From the NCBI RefSeq assembly GCF_900099965.1, contig NZ_FNDJ01000046.1, positions 1-61,726 of the forward strand: DNA of 61,726 nucleotides, written 5' to 3'. The position numbers and the translations under genes were made by a program. Under the pieces are notes generated by a model, which ran no database searches, was not told where the DNA came from, and saw nothing but the letters and a program-made list of their open reading frames with translations. Below are positions 15,844 to 23,720 of this stretch, in pieces (position 1 is the stretch's first letter; the number at the start of each line of letters is the position of its first letter). This DNA is from Nonomuraea jiangxiensis (GTDB taxonomy: Bacteria; Actinomycetota; Actinomycetes; Streptosporangiales; Streptosporangiaceae).

Positions 15844-16365
15844 TTGCGAGGTGTGCCGAAGCGGATCCCCAGACAGGCGGCCAGGGTCGCGGTGCTGGAT
15901 CCCGCCGGAGCGGTCTTCATGTTCCGGTACGACAACGAGGAGGTCGGCGTCCACTGGGCGATGCCCGGCGGCGGGATGGAGCCGGGCGAGAGCCCGCTGG
16001 CGGCCGTCGAGCGCGAGGTCCGCGAGGAGACCGGCTGGACCGACGTCGAGATCGGCGCCCTGCTATGCCTGTGGGAGCACGACTTCACGAGGAAGGGCGT
16101 CCCCGTCCGGCAGCACGAGCGCATCTACCTGGCGCGGGCCCCTCGCCGCGAACCGGTCGGCGAGCTCGCCGCCGCCCACGCCGAGGACAAGATCCAGAGC
16201 TGGCGATGGTGGACACCGGACGAGCTGTCCGGTGACACCGAGCCGCTGTGGCCGCCGCAGCTGCCGGAGTTGCTGGCCGGCGTGCGGCGGGACGGTCCTC
16301 CCTGGCGGCCGATCGACCTCGGGTTCGTCCCGAACGGCGGTGTCGTTTCTGTACAAGACCCGTAG
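15844..16365 (+). CDS. NUDIX hydrolase
   Basis: 173 residues. The NUDIX box is clear at about residues 42-64: GGGMEPGESPLAAVEREVRE followed by ETGW, with the catalytic REVREETG core. Such enzymes hydrolyse nucleoside-diphosphate-linked compounds or remove damaged nucleotides; this one's substrate is not evident. The start is uncertain: TTG 15844 or GTG 15853. There is no good ribosome-binding site, so the message may be leaderless. It is divergent from padR over a shared palindrome and may belong to the PadR regulon. Confidence 0.82.
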   Translation: MRGVPKRIPRQAARVAVLDPAGAVFMFRYDNEEVGVHWAMPGGGMEPGESPLAAVEREVREETGWTDVEIGALLCLWEHDFTRKGVPVRQHERIYLARAPRREPVGELAAAHAEDKIQSWRWWTPDELSGDTEPLWPPQLPELLAGVRRDGPPWRPIDLGFVPNGGVVSVQDP

Positions 16366-16431
16366 AGTTGCGCCCGCCTAATCTGCCACTCGCAGTCAGT
16401 AATCACCGACGACATCGAGGAGCAGGGCAAC

Positions 16432-16977
16432 ATGGGCAAGATCGTTTCTAACTTCTTCATCTCGCTGGACGGCGTGGTGGAGTCCCCGGACCAGTGGCAC
16501 TTCCCGTACTGGAACGACGAGATGGGCGCCGTGGTCGAGGAGGGCCTGCAGAGCGCGGCGGCGATGCTGATGGGCCGCACGCTGTACGACGAGTGGTCCT
16601 CGTACTGGACGAGCACGGACACCGACCCGGAGGTGGCCAAGTCGCTCAACGACGCCCGCAAGTACGTCGTGTCGAGCACCCTTGAGCGGGCGGACTGGAG
16701 CAACACCACCGTCATCCGCGGTGACGTCGCGGCCGAGCTGCGCGAGCTCAAGCGGCAGCTCGATGGCGACATCCAGATGTCGGGCTCCGCGACGACCGTG
16801 CGCTGGCTGCTCGCCAACGGGCTGCTGGACGAGTTGAAGCTGCTCGTCCACCCGATCGCGGTCGGCCATGGCAAGCGGCTGTTCGAGGACACCCCGACCC
16901 ACCCGCTCAAGCTGGTCAAGTCCGAGACGTTCGAGACCGGCGTGCTCAACCTGACCTACGTCCCGGCCGCCGAGTGA
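16432..16977 (+). CDS. Dihydrofolate reductase-fold (RibD C-terminal) family protein
   Basis: 181 residues from ATG with a weak gagg-type site upstream. Motifs are KIVSNFFISLDGVVESPDQW, AMLMGRTLYDEWSSYW, IQMSGSATTVRWLLANGLLD and VHPIAVGHGKRLFEDTPTHP. This is a typical member of the NADPH-binding DHFR-like group common in Actinobacteria, of unknown substrate. It is distinct from the protein at 12305-12946, with which it shares only the fold motifs. No operon partner is evident. Confidence 0.88.
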   Translation: MGKIVSNFFISLDGVVESPDQWHFPYWNDEMGAVVEEGLQSAAAMLMGRTLYDEWSSYWTSTDTDPEVAKSLNDARKYVVSSTLERADWSNTTVIRGDVAAELRELKRQLDGDIQMSGSATTVRWLLANGLLDELKLLVHPIAVGHGKRLFEDTPTHPLKLVKSETFETGVLNLTYVPAAE

Positions 16978-17048
16978 CCGAAGCCGGCGGGCGATGCCGG
17001 CCTTTCCCGGGAATAGCGGCTCGCCGCCTGCGCCCGACCCCCACGGCG

Positions 17049-17099
17049 CTGCCCGCCATGGTGATCGGAGAGCTGCTCGGCATCCCCGAGAGCGACTGG
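17049..17099 (+). pseudogene. Possible cytochrome P450 fragment
   Basis: The frame reads LPAMVIGELLGIPESDW, very like the internal I/LPxxVIxELLGxPxxDW segment of actinobacterial P450s. No heme-binding motif or other P450 part is present around it, and it runs straight into the end of the convergent methyltransferase gene. It may be a scrap of a deleted gene or a chance match. Confidence 0.35.
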
Positions 17100-17105
17100 C
17101 GGGGG

Positions 17106-17891
17106 TCAGGCCCGCGCGGCGAGTGGGCGCGAAGGACGGCCCCGTACGGCGCACAGCAGGCGGTCGTCACCGCGCTGCCACAGCGTGCCGATCTCGGTGA
17201 AGCCCGCCTCCCGCAGCGCCTCGACGTGCTCTGACATGAGGCGCGACTCGGACCCGTGGTGGGCGGCCCCGGCGGTGGTGCGCTCCTCGCTCGCCTCGGC
17301 GAAGGCGGGGTCCGCCGTGATCGCCTCCCACCAGCTCCGCCAGTCCTCCGGCGGGTTCGCCCCGAACGCCCGCTCTGTCTGGCGCTCGTGCACGGCACGC
17401 TCCAGCCGGGAGAGCGTGGGCGTGACGTCGTCGGTGGCCATGTGGTCCGCGTTGAGCAGCACTCCGCCGGGACGCAGCACGGAGGCCAGCTCCGTGAACA
17501 CCGCCTTCAGCTCGGGCCCGGAGATCCAGTGCAGCGCCGTCGTGCTGACCGCCGCGTCCACCGGCCGGTCCAGCCCGAGCAGTTTCGTCCAGCCACTCGT
17601 ACGCAGGTCGGCCGGAACGAACGTGAGCTCCGGATAGGCCGCCCGGCCCAGCATGATCAGCAACGGGTCGGCGTCCACCGAGATCACCGTGGCCGCGGGC
17701 AGCCGCCGCAGCAGCCGGGCGGACAACGAGCCGGGACCGCACCCGAGATCGATGACCAGCGGGTCGGGGCGTCCCAGTGCCTCCACGGCGTCGATCAGGG
17801 CGGTGAACCGCTCCTCGCGCTCCGGTATGTACCCCTCCTGCTGGCGGTCCCAGCGCGCGATCCACTCCGTTGCGGCATCGTGTGTGAGCAC
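17106..17891 (-). CDS. Class I SAM-dependent methyltransferase
   Basis: 261 residues. Motif I is VIDLGCGPGSLSARLL, motif II is VISVDADPLLI, and VSTTALHWISGPELKAVFTE with LRPGGVLLNADHMATDD follows, so this is a small-molecule methyltransferase of the Methyltransf_11/25 type. I chose GTG 17891 because aaggag sits six bases upstream; an ATG two codons earlier touches that site. The substrate is unknown. It is divergent from a CGNR zinc-finger regulator with an inverted repeat in the shared promoter, suggesting control by that regulator. Confidence 0.85.
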   Translation of the reverse strand: MLTHDAATEWIARWDRQQEGYIPEREERFTALIDAVEALGRPDPLVIDLGCGPGSLSARLLRRLPAATVISVDADPLLIMLGRAAYPELTFVPADLRTSGWTKLLGLDRPVDAAVSTTALHWISGPELKAVFTELASVLRPGGVLLNADHMATDDVTPTLSRLERAVHERQTERAFGANPPEDWRSWWEAITADPAFAEASEERTTAGAAHHGSESRLMSEHVEALREAGFTEIGTLWQRGDDRLLCAVRGRPSRPLAARA

Positions 17892-17906
17892 GGACATCTC
17901 CTTGTA

Positions 17907-17930
17907 ACTGTCTTTTAGACTTTGGACAGT
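17907..17930. promoter_or_regulatory. Inverted repeat in the methyltransferase/CGNR divergent promoter
   Basis: actgtc (17907-17912) and gacagt (17925-17930) are separated by 12 bp of AT-rich sequence. It lies between two divergent genes and could be a binding site for the CGNR regulator. Confidence 0.4.
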
Positions 17931-17963
17931 CACAACATAGAACGCGAATGGGTAACTGGTCAA

Positions 17964-18527
17964 TTGGACTTCAACAGTCACACGGATGGGGTCGTCAGGG
18001 TCGCGGTGGCACTGGTCAACGCGTTGACCCCGGGCGAGGAGCGGGGACGTCCCTTTCCCGGGCCCGTTTCCGCGGGTGAGGCCGCCACCCGGGCCCTGCG
18101 TACGGTCTATCCGTCCTACGCCGGGACCACCGAGCCGGACGGCGCCGCGCTGGCCGAGGTCGCCGCCCGCCTGCGTACGGTCTTCGCCGCCGTCGCCGCG
18201 GGCGACATCGACACCGCGGCCACGCAGGTGAACACGCTGCTGGTGGAGAGCGACGCCAGGCCGATGCTCGAAAGGCACGACGGCGAGCCGTGGCACCTGC
18301 ACTTCCACGGCAGCGGCGGGACCGTGGCCGGGGACTGGGCGGCGAGCTGCGCCACCGGGCTGGCGATCGTGCTGGGCGGCGAGTTCCACGACCGCCTCGG
18401 AGTATGTACGGCGCCGCACTGCGACCGCGTCTACGTGGACGTGTCCCGCAACGGCACCCGCCGGTTCTGCTCCACGGCCTGCCAGAACCGCGTCAAGACG
18501 GCGGCCTTCCGCGCCAGGAACAGGTGA
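17964..18527 (+). CDS. CGNR zinc-finger transcription factor
   Basis: 187 residues from TTG 17964, chosen because relatives begin near DFNSHTDGVV; TTG 17922 is an upstream alternative. The N-terminal ABATE-like stress-sensor domain (HTDGVVRVAVALVNALTPGE) is followed by a linker and the C-terminal CGNR-type zinc finger: GVCTAPHCDRVYVDVSRNGT with RRFCSTACQNRVKTAAFR, giving four Cys ligands and a basic helix. It is probably a DNA-binding regulator of the divergent methyltransferase gene and of itself. Confidence 0.85.
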   Translation: MDFNSHTDGVVRVAVALVNALTPGEERGRPFPGPVSAGEAATRALRTVYPSYAGTTEPDGAALAEVAARLRTVFAAVAAGDIDTAATQVNTLLVESDARPMLERHDGEPWHLHFHGSGGTVAGDWAASCATGLAIVLGGEFHDRLGVCTAPHCDRVYVDVSRNGTRRFCSTACQNRVKTAAFRARNR

Positions 18528-18534
18528 GGGACGC

Positions 18535-19479
18535 TTACGTCAGCAGGCGGATGGGGGCCTGGTCCAGGAACGCGTCGATGTCCTGCACGGCCTCGCGGAA
18601 ATAGGTCCCGTAGTTGAGCTCGCTCACGTATCCCAGGTGCGGCGTGGCCAGCACGTTCGGCAGCGTACGGAACGGGTGGCCGGCGGGCAGCGGCTCGATG
18701 TCGAACACGTCCAGCCCGGCCCCCGCGATCCGCCCCGCCGCCAGGGCCGACACCAGCGCGTCCTGATCCACGATCGCCGCCCGCGCCGTGTTGACCAGGT
18801 AGGCGGTGGGCCGCATCAACGCCAGCTCGCGCTCCCCGATCAGCCCTCGCGTCCGCTCGCTCAGCACGAGATGCACGGACACGATGTCGGACTCGGACAG
18901 CAGCGCCTCCTTCGTGGGGGCCGGCCGCGCGCCCACGGCCGCGGTGCGCTCCTCGGTGAGGTGACGGCTCCAGGCCACCACGTCCATGCCGAACGCCCGC
19001 CCGACCTCCGCCACCCGGGAGCCGATCTTGCCCAGTCCGAGCAGCCCGAGCGTGCGGCCGTGCAGGTCGGTGCCGAGCGTGCTCTGCCACGGCCCGCCGG
19101 AGCGCAGCGCGCCGGCCTCGGTGAGCAGGTGACGGGTCAGGCCGAGGATCAGCGCCCAGGTCAACTCGACCGGCGGGGTGGAACTGCTGGCCGTGCCGCA
19201 CACCGTGACCCCGTGGGCCCGGGCGGCGGCCAGGTCGACGGCGGCGTTGCGCATCCCCGAGGTGATCAGCAGCCGCAGGTTGGGCAGCCGCGCGAACACC
19301 TCGGCGGGGAACGGCGTGCGCTCCCGCATGATGACCACGACCTCGTAGTCGAGCAGGGCGGCCACCAGCGCGTCCTGGTCGGCGAAACGCTCGCGGAAGC
19401 TGGTGGCCCGCACCCTGGACCAGTCGGCCAGGCCGAGAGCGACCCCCTGATAGTCATCCAGAACGGCACATCGCAGCAT
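18535..19479 (-). CDS. D-2-hydroxyacid dehydrogenase family protein
   Basis: 314 residues. The NAD-binding motif is GLLGLGKIGSRVAEVGRAFG (about residues 145-165). Catalytic residues of the family are visible: Arg in VNTARAAIVD, Glu in DVFDIEPLP and His in TPHLGYVSE. The N-terminal substrate domain includes LLITSGMRNAAVDLAAARAH. It is SerA-like but lacks the C-terminal ACT domain, so it is more likely a general 2-hydroxyacid dehydrogenase than the dedicated serine-pathway enzyme. It converges on the CGNR gene with an 8-bp gap. Confidence 0.88.
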   Translation of the reverse strand: MLRCAVLDDYQGVALGLADWSRVRATSFRERFADQDALVAALLDYEVVVIMRERTPFPAEVFARLPNLRLLITSGMRNAAVDLAAARAHGVTVCGTASSSTPPVELTWALILGLTRHLLTEAGALRSGGPWQSTLGTDLHGRTLGLLGLGKIGSRVAEVGRAFGMDVVAWSRHLTEERTAAVGARPAPTKEALLSESDIVSVHLVLSERTRGLIGERELALMRPTAYLVNTARAAIVDQDALVSALAAGRIAGAGLDVFDIEPLPAGHPFRTLPNVLATPHLGYVSELNYGTYFREAVQDIDAFLDQAPIRLLT

Positions 19480-19550
19480 GATCAGGCATCTTACGCCGCA
19501 CCAACGGCCCTCTTGCCGGGCCGGTGGCCACGATCAGGCCGGCCCCCCTG

Positions 19551-19583
19551 CTCCAGCTCCCCGGTACGGCCGGGGAGCTGGAG
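19551..19583 (-). terminator. Perfect 14-bp hairpin after the 35-residue ORF
   Basis: ctccagctccccgg (19551-19564) pairs with ccggggagctggag (19570-19583) around a 5-nt loop, five bases past the stop of the short minus-strand ORF. No T-run is present. Confidence 0.75.
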
Positions 19584-19588
19584 CCCGT

Positions 19589-19696
19589 TCATTCGGCTGC
19601 CAGCCGTTCCGCCTCTTCGTGCAGTGCCAGGATCAGCGCCAGTTCGAGCCGGAGCTCGTCGAGACCGAGCACAGCGAGACCGTCTAGGGCGTGCAT
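19589..19696 (-). CDS. 35-residue Leu-rich amphipathic peptide
   Basis: The sequence is MHALDGLAVLGLDELRLELA followed by LILALHEEAERLAAE. The ATG is preceded by gggagg with six bases of spacing, an excellent ribosome-binding site. The stop is followed after five bases by a perfect hairpin, so this is a complete small transcription unit. The peptide would form one amphipathic helix with acidic and Leu faces. I know no family for it. It lies between the hydroxyacid dehydrogenase and the ClpX-type zinc-finger operon. Confidence 0.6.
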   Translation of the reverse strand: MHALDGLAVLGLDELRLELALILALHEEAERLAAE

Positions 19697-19743
19697 GGTA
19701 GGCCTCCCTGACCATGAGACGCCCCAGCAGCATCAGAGGTTTA

Positions 19744-20109
19744 CTACGTCTCACTCCTGAAACGTTCCCAGGCCGATTGTCGTGTCATGCCGAGCGCTCC
19801 GCCGATGCGCTCCCAGCTCACGTCCCGGGTGCGCAGGGCGCCGACCCAGTCGCGCAGGTTGTCGTCGACCTGTGCCTGCACGGCGGCGATTTTCGGAAGA
19901 TGGTCGAGAATCTGCTGATCCGTCATGCTCTCCCACGTCGGTAGCCGTGGATCGGTGGTGGCGGCGCGCCGTTCTTGTTCCAGGATTTCGTTGCACAGCC
20001 CGATGCACTCATCGCAAATGTGTACGCCGGGACCGGCAATCAGCTTGTTCACCTCGCCGCTCTTCTTGTGACAAAAGGAGCAATGGAGGTTTTCCTTCCA
20101 GTCAGGCAT
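19744..20109 (-). CDS. ClpX C4-type zinc-finger protein
   Basis: 121 residues. The N-terminus has the ClpX zinc-binding motif: LHCSFCHKKSGEVNKLIAGP with HICDECIGLCNEI (Cys4, about residues 9-40). The AAA+ ATPase of ClpX is absent. The C-terminus (VSWERIGGALGMTRQSAWER) looks like a helix-turn-helix. It is probably a small DNA-binding or protease-adaptor protein. The gene follows a 120-residue helical protein on the same strand, 17 bp apart, suggesting one operon. Confidence 0.8.
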   Translation of the reverse strand: MPDWKENLHCSFCHKKSGEVNKLIAGPGVHICDECIGLCNEILEQERRAATTDPRLPTWESMTDQQILDHLPKIAAVQAQVDDNLRDWVGALRTRDVSWERIGGALGMTRQSAWERFRSET

Positions 20110-20126
20110 GGCCTGACGGTATCGCG

Positions 20127-20486
20127 TCAGGCGGCGCCTGACAACCCCGATCGGCGGCCCAGCTCGACCTGTGCCCGCAGGATGGCCCGCCGCTCGTCGG
20201 TGATCCTGTCGCAGAGCGTCGCGTAGGCGACGAGGATCTTGTGGTAGGCCGCCCGCGCCTGTTCGAGCTGATCGCGTACGTGCAGGACACGCTCCACGTC
20301 GCCGTCCCGCTCGGCCTCGGCCAGCAGCGCGTGGGCCTCGTCCACGATCTCCCCCGCCCGCGCCCTGGTCCGGCTGAGCAGGGCGGAGCATTCGTACAAC
20401 TCTCCCAGCCGGGCCGAGGAGACGATGAACTCGGCCGTGTGCACGGCCGACTCGTCCGCCGTCCGCCCACGGAGATCCGATCCCAT
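20127..20486 (-). CDS. Helical hypothetical protein in operon with the ClpX-type zinc-finger gene
   Basis: 119 residues from the ATG at 20486, chosen because ggagg lies nine bases upstream; an earlier ATG lacks one. The sequence is almost wholly helical and charged (HTAEFIVSSARLGELYECSA, HALLAEAERDGDVERVLHVR, TDERRAILRAQVELGRR) with coiled-coil character. No membrane segment or enzyme motif is seen and I recognise no family. The close spacing with the downstream zinc-finger gene suggests joint function. Confidence 0.6.
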   Translation of the reverse strand: MGSDLRGRTADESAVHTAEFIVSSARLGELYECSALLSRTRARAGEIVDEAHALLAEAERDGDVERVLHVRDQLEQARAAYHKILVAYATLCDRITDERRAILRAQVELGRRSGLSGAA

Positions 20487-20775
20487 TTCGCGCCACCTCC
20501 CCTTCAAGGTTGCCTAACTGTAGACGCGCGACCCCGCCGTGGGGATCACCGGGAACCTCGCGGTGGAACCTAGCGATCCCGGCGCGGAGGTTTCTATGCC
20601 CGGGAGGAAAATCCTTTTCCCCGAGGCCCATTTGGTGCGAGCCAAATATGGTATTTGGCGGCCTTGTTGAGAGTGTCGGTGAAATGCCATGAATCGCCGT
20701 GGTCAGCAAAAGCCGGGGACGAAGACGTCCGATCGGCCCCCATGAGGACGCGTGCTCGTCACATACTGAAACGGA

Positions 20776-22629
20776 ATGACAGCGCAACGTGACCTTGAGG
20801 CGGCGGTGGTGGCGATCTCAACGACGGGAGACGGTGACGACGCGGTGGACGTCAGCGTCGTCGTCCCCGCGCACAACTGCCGGGCCTATCTGGACCGATG
20901 CCTGACCTCGGCACTGGTGCAGCGGGTGAAGAAGCAGATCGTGGTCGTCGACGACGGCTCCACGGACGGCAGCGGCGAGCTGCTCGACCTCTACGCCGCC
21001 TACCACCCGGCCGTCGTCAAGGTCGTCCACATCGGGGCCAGCGGCGGCGCGGGCCGGCCGCGCAACGTCGGCATCGAGCACGCCACCGGCCGCTACGTCT
21101 TCTTCTGCGACGCCGACGACTACCTCGGCCCCGAGGCACTGGAGCGCATGGTCGCGATGGCCGACAGGAACGGCTCCGACATCGTGCTGGGCAAGGTCGT
21201 GGGGCACGGCAGGCGGGCCCCGGCGTCGATGTTCCAGCACGGCGCCGACCGGGCCGAGCTCGGTGACAGCACCGTCTACAACAGCCTGAGCTGCTTCAAG
21301 CTCTTCCGCAGGGAGCTGCTCGAACGCCACCGCATCAGGTTCGGCGAGGGACTGCTGGTCGGCGAGGACATCCTGTTCACCGTGCACGCCTACTGCCACG
21401 CCGAGGCGATCTCCGTGGTGGCCGACTACGACTGCTACCACCTGGTGTCCAGGCCCGACGGCACCAGCATCATGCAGCAGCCCGGCAGCCGGGACCCGCT
21501 CGCCTGGCTGGCCATGATCCGGGGGCCGATCCGGCTCATGGCCGCGCACGTCGAGCCCGGCCCGCTCCGCGACCACCTGCTGCGCAGGCATTTCAGGCTG
21601 GACATCTTCGCCCAGCTCGGGACCGTGTTCCTGGAGAGCGGCGATGTGCGGCGCAAGGACATCGCGCGGGAGGTGGCGGCGCTGTGCGACGAGTGGTACA
21701 CACCCGGCGTGCACGAGCGGCTCAACAGCATCGACCGGCAGCGGGCGACCGCGCTGGACGACATCGACCGGCTCATGCGCCTGGCCCGCATCGAGAACGC
21801 CGCCGTGCGGCGCCGCCTGACCGCGCTGCGCTGGGAGGGCGACCACCTGGTGGTGGCGGGCGCCGCCCGGCTCGACGGCATCAGCAGGGACGACGGCCTC
21901 GCCGTGGTGCTGCGCTCCCGGTACGACCCGGCCGCCGAGGTGGTGGTCGCGGCCGAGCGGTCGGGCGGCGAGTTCACCGCCCGGGTCGACGTGGCCGCGC
22001 TCGGCCCCGGGATCTGGGACCTGCGGGTGGCGGTCGAGATCGAGGGGGTGGTACGGCTGGGCAGGCTCGGCGCGGATCGCGACAGCGGCGTCACCCGCCC
22101 GCCACCCCGGCTGATCGGCGGCGTCGTGACCCTGCCGTACTTCACCCGGGACAACGGCAACCTGAGCATCGACGTCGGCGGGCACGTGGTGGCGGTGCCC
22201 GGCTCGGCCAGGCTCGTCAGGACCCGGTGGGGGCTCGGGCAACGGCTGCTCATCGACGGGGAGATCGAGGTCGCCGGCACCACTCCGGCGAGTTCGGCGC
22301 TCAGGCGGGTGGTCTGGCGTGAGCGGCACACCGGCCGCGAGCGGCCGGAGGGGGTGCTGGCGCTGCCGGAGGGCGGGTTCTCGGCCGGGTCGGCCGTGGG
22401 CCGGTTCCCGCCCGGCACCTGGGACGCCTACCTGGAGCTGGACCTGGGCGGGCCGCCCGCGCGGTTCAGGATCGAGACCGACGCGAAGACGGTGGCGGGG
22501 CCGCACAAGTGGTGGTGGGTCGCCCTGCTGCGGACCGTGCGGCCGTACGCGACGTCGGGGAAGGGGCGGCTGAGCGCGGTGGTCCGGCGGCTCACGGCCA
22601 GGACGATCGTGAGAAGAATCATGCAGTAA
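20776..22629 (+). CDS. GT2-family glycosyltransferase with C-terminal beta-rich domain
   Basis: 617 residues. The GT-A domain spans about 25-250: VDVSVVVPAHNCRAYLDRCL, IVVVDDGSTDGSGELLDLY, GASGGAGRPRNVGIEHATGR and VFFCDADDYLG (DxD-type metal site), then VGEDILFTVHAYCHA. The C-terminal half (about 340-600) is beta-rich with repeated LRVAVEIEGVVRLGRL-like units, as seen in wall-polymer glycosyltransferases. No transmembrane helix is evident. It probably adds sugars to a cell-surface polymer. The gene is single; the start is ATG, without a strong ribosome-binding site. Confidence 0.82.
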   Translation: MTAQRDLEAAVVAISTTGDGDDAVDVSVVVPAHNCRAYLDRCLTSALVQRVKKQIVVVDDGSTDGSGELLDLYAAYHPAVVKVVHIGASGGAGRPRNVGIEHATGRYVFFCDADDYLGPEALERMVAMADRNGSDIVLGKVVGHGRRAPASMFQHGADRAELGDSTVYNSLSCFKLFRRELLERHRIRFGEGLLVGEDILFTVHAYCHAEAISVVADYDCYHLVSRPDGTSIMQQPGSRDPLAWLAMIRGPIRLMAAHVEPGPLRDHLLRRHFRLDIFAQLGTVFLESGDVRRKDIAREVAALCDEWYTPGVHERLNSIDRQRATALDDIDRLMRLARIENAAVRRRLTALRWEGDHLVVAGAARLDGISRDDGLAVVLRSRYDPAAEVVVAAERSGGEFTARVDVAALGPGIWDLRVAVEIEGVVRLGRLGADRDSGVTRPPPRLIGGVVTLPYFTRDNGNLSIDVGGHVVAVPGSARLVRTRWGLGQRLLIDGEIEVAGTTPASSALRRVVWRERHTGRERPEGVLALPEGGFSAGSAVGRFPPGTWDAYLELDLGGPPARFRIETDAKTVAGPHKWWWVALLRTVRPYATSGKGRLSAVVRRLTARTIVRRIMQ

Positions 22630-22709
22630 TTGCCAACTATGTGCAGGTGCAAGCCGATGTCCTAAAGTAGGAGCGTTTGACGTCGTTCCCCCCCTGCGGA
22701 GGCAGTGTC

Positions 22710-23717
22710 GTGCACGTACCCGATGGCTTCTTCAACGCGGTCACATCCATCTCGGCGGGAGCAGTCGCGGCCGCCGGGGTGGCGGTCTGCCTGCGTGGCG
22801 CGCGGCGTGAGCTGGACGACCGGACCGCGCCGATGGCCGGGCTGGTCGCGGCCTTCATCTTCGCCGTCCAGATGCTGAACTTCCCCGTGGCCGCGGGGAC
22901 CAGTGGCCACCTGCTGGGAGGCGCGCTGGCGGCCATACTCGTCGGGCCCTATACAGGCGTGTTGTGCATGGCCGTGGTGCTGCTGGTGCAGGCCGTGTTC
23001 TTTGCCGACGGCGGGCTGACCGCGCTGGGCGTCAACATCTCCATCATGGGCATCGTCACCGTGCTGGTCGGCTGGGGGATCTTCCGCCTGGTCACCAGGG
23101 TGACCAGGAGCCGGGGCGGGATCACGGCGGCGGCGTTCCTGGCCGCGCTGGTGTCCGTGCCGGCCTCCGCGCTGGTGTTCTCCGTGCTGTTCGCGATCGG
23201 CGGGACCGCGCCGATCGACCCCATGGCGGTGGCGGCCGCGATGGGCGGCGTGCACGTGCTGATCGGCGTCGGCGAGGGCGCGATCACGGCGGTGACCGTG
23301 GGTTCGGTGCTCGCCGTCCGCCCTGACCTCGTGTACGGCGCCCGTGGCCTGGCCCGGCCGCTGATCCTGCGTGGCGCCGAGGGCGAGAGCACGACCGTCG
23401 GCGTGCCCGAGCCGGTCGTGGCCACCCGCCGGCTCAAGCCGTTCCTGCTCGGCGGCGTGGGCGTGACGCTGGTGCTGGCCGGGCTCGTGTCCTTCTTCGC
23501 CTCCTCCTCCCCCGACGGGCTGGAGGCGGTGGCCGAGAACAAGGGCTTCCTCGGCCAGGCGTCCGACCACCATTTCGGCGCGTGGGCGCTGGCCGACTAC
23601 GGTGAGGTCGGCGGAATCCCCGTGGGCGTGGCCGGGATCATCGGCGTCGGGCTCGTGCTGCTCATCGCCGGGGCGGTGGCCTACGCCGCGCGGGGTCGGA
23701 ACAAGATCAAGGTGTGA
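22710..23717 (+). CDS. cbiM: Cobalt/nickel ECF transporter S component, CbiM with fused CbiN/PDGLE domain
   Basis: 335 residues from GTG with ggagg upstream. The N-terminal HVPDGFFNAV is the CbiM metal-binding start (His2 near the amino terminus). About seven membrane helices follow, with AVQMLNFPVAAGTSGHLLGG and VNISIMGIVT. The C-terminal part (about 245-335) carries SSSPDGLEAVAENKGF and two further helices: a fused CbiN/PDGLE domain. It imports Co2+ or Ni2+ together with the next two genes (3 bp, then a 4-bp overlap). No cobalamin riboswitch fits in the 80-bp upstream gap. Confidence 0.9.
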   Translation: MHVPDGFFNAVTSISAGAVAAAGVAVCLRGARRELDDRTAPMAGLVAAFIFAVQMLNFPVAAGTSGHLLGGALAAILVGPYTGVLCMAVVLLVQAVFFADGGLTALGVNISIMGIVTVLVGWGIFRLVTRVTRSRGGITAAAFLAALVSVPASALVFSVLFAIGGTAPIDPMAVAAAMGGVHVLIGVGEGAITAVTVGSVLAVRPDLVYGARGLARPLILRGAEGESTTVGVPEPVVATRRLKPFLLGGVGVTLVLAGLVSFFASSSPDGLEAVAENKGFLGQASDHHFGAWALADYGEVGGIPVGVAGIIGVGLVLLIAGAVAYAARGRNKIKV

Positions 23718-23720
23718 TTC

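Noticed and set aside
20487..20775. Gene or RNA in the 289-bp gap before the glycosyltransferase
   Set aside because: Short frames without a credible start, and no stable structured element seen.
20818..22506. 562-codon minus-strand frame over the glycosyltransferase
   Set aside because: Shadow frame; the plus strand has clear GT2 motifs.
22630..22709. Cobalamin riboswitch before cbiM
   Set aside because: The gap is only 80 bp and lacks the conserved B12-box; too short for the full element.
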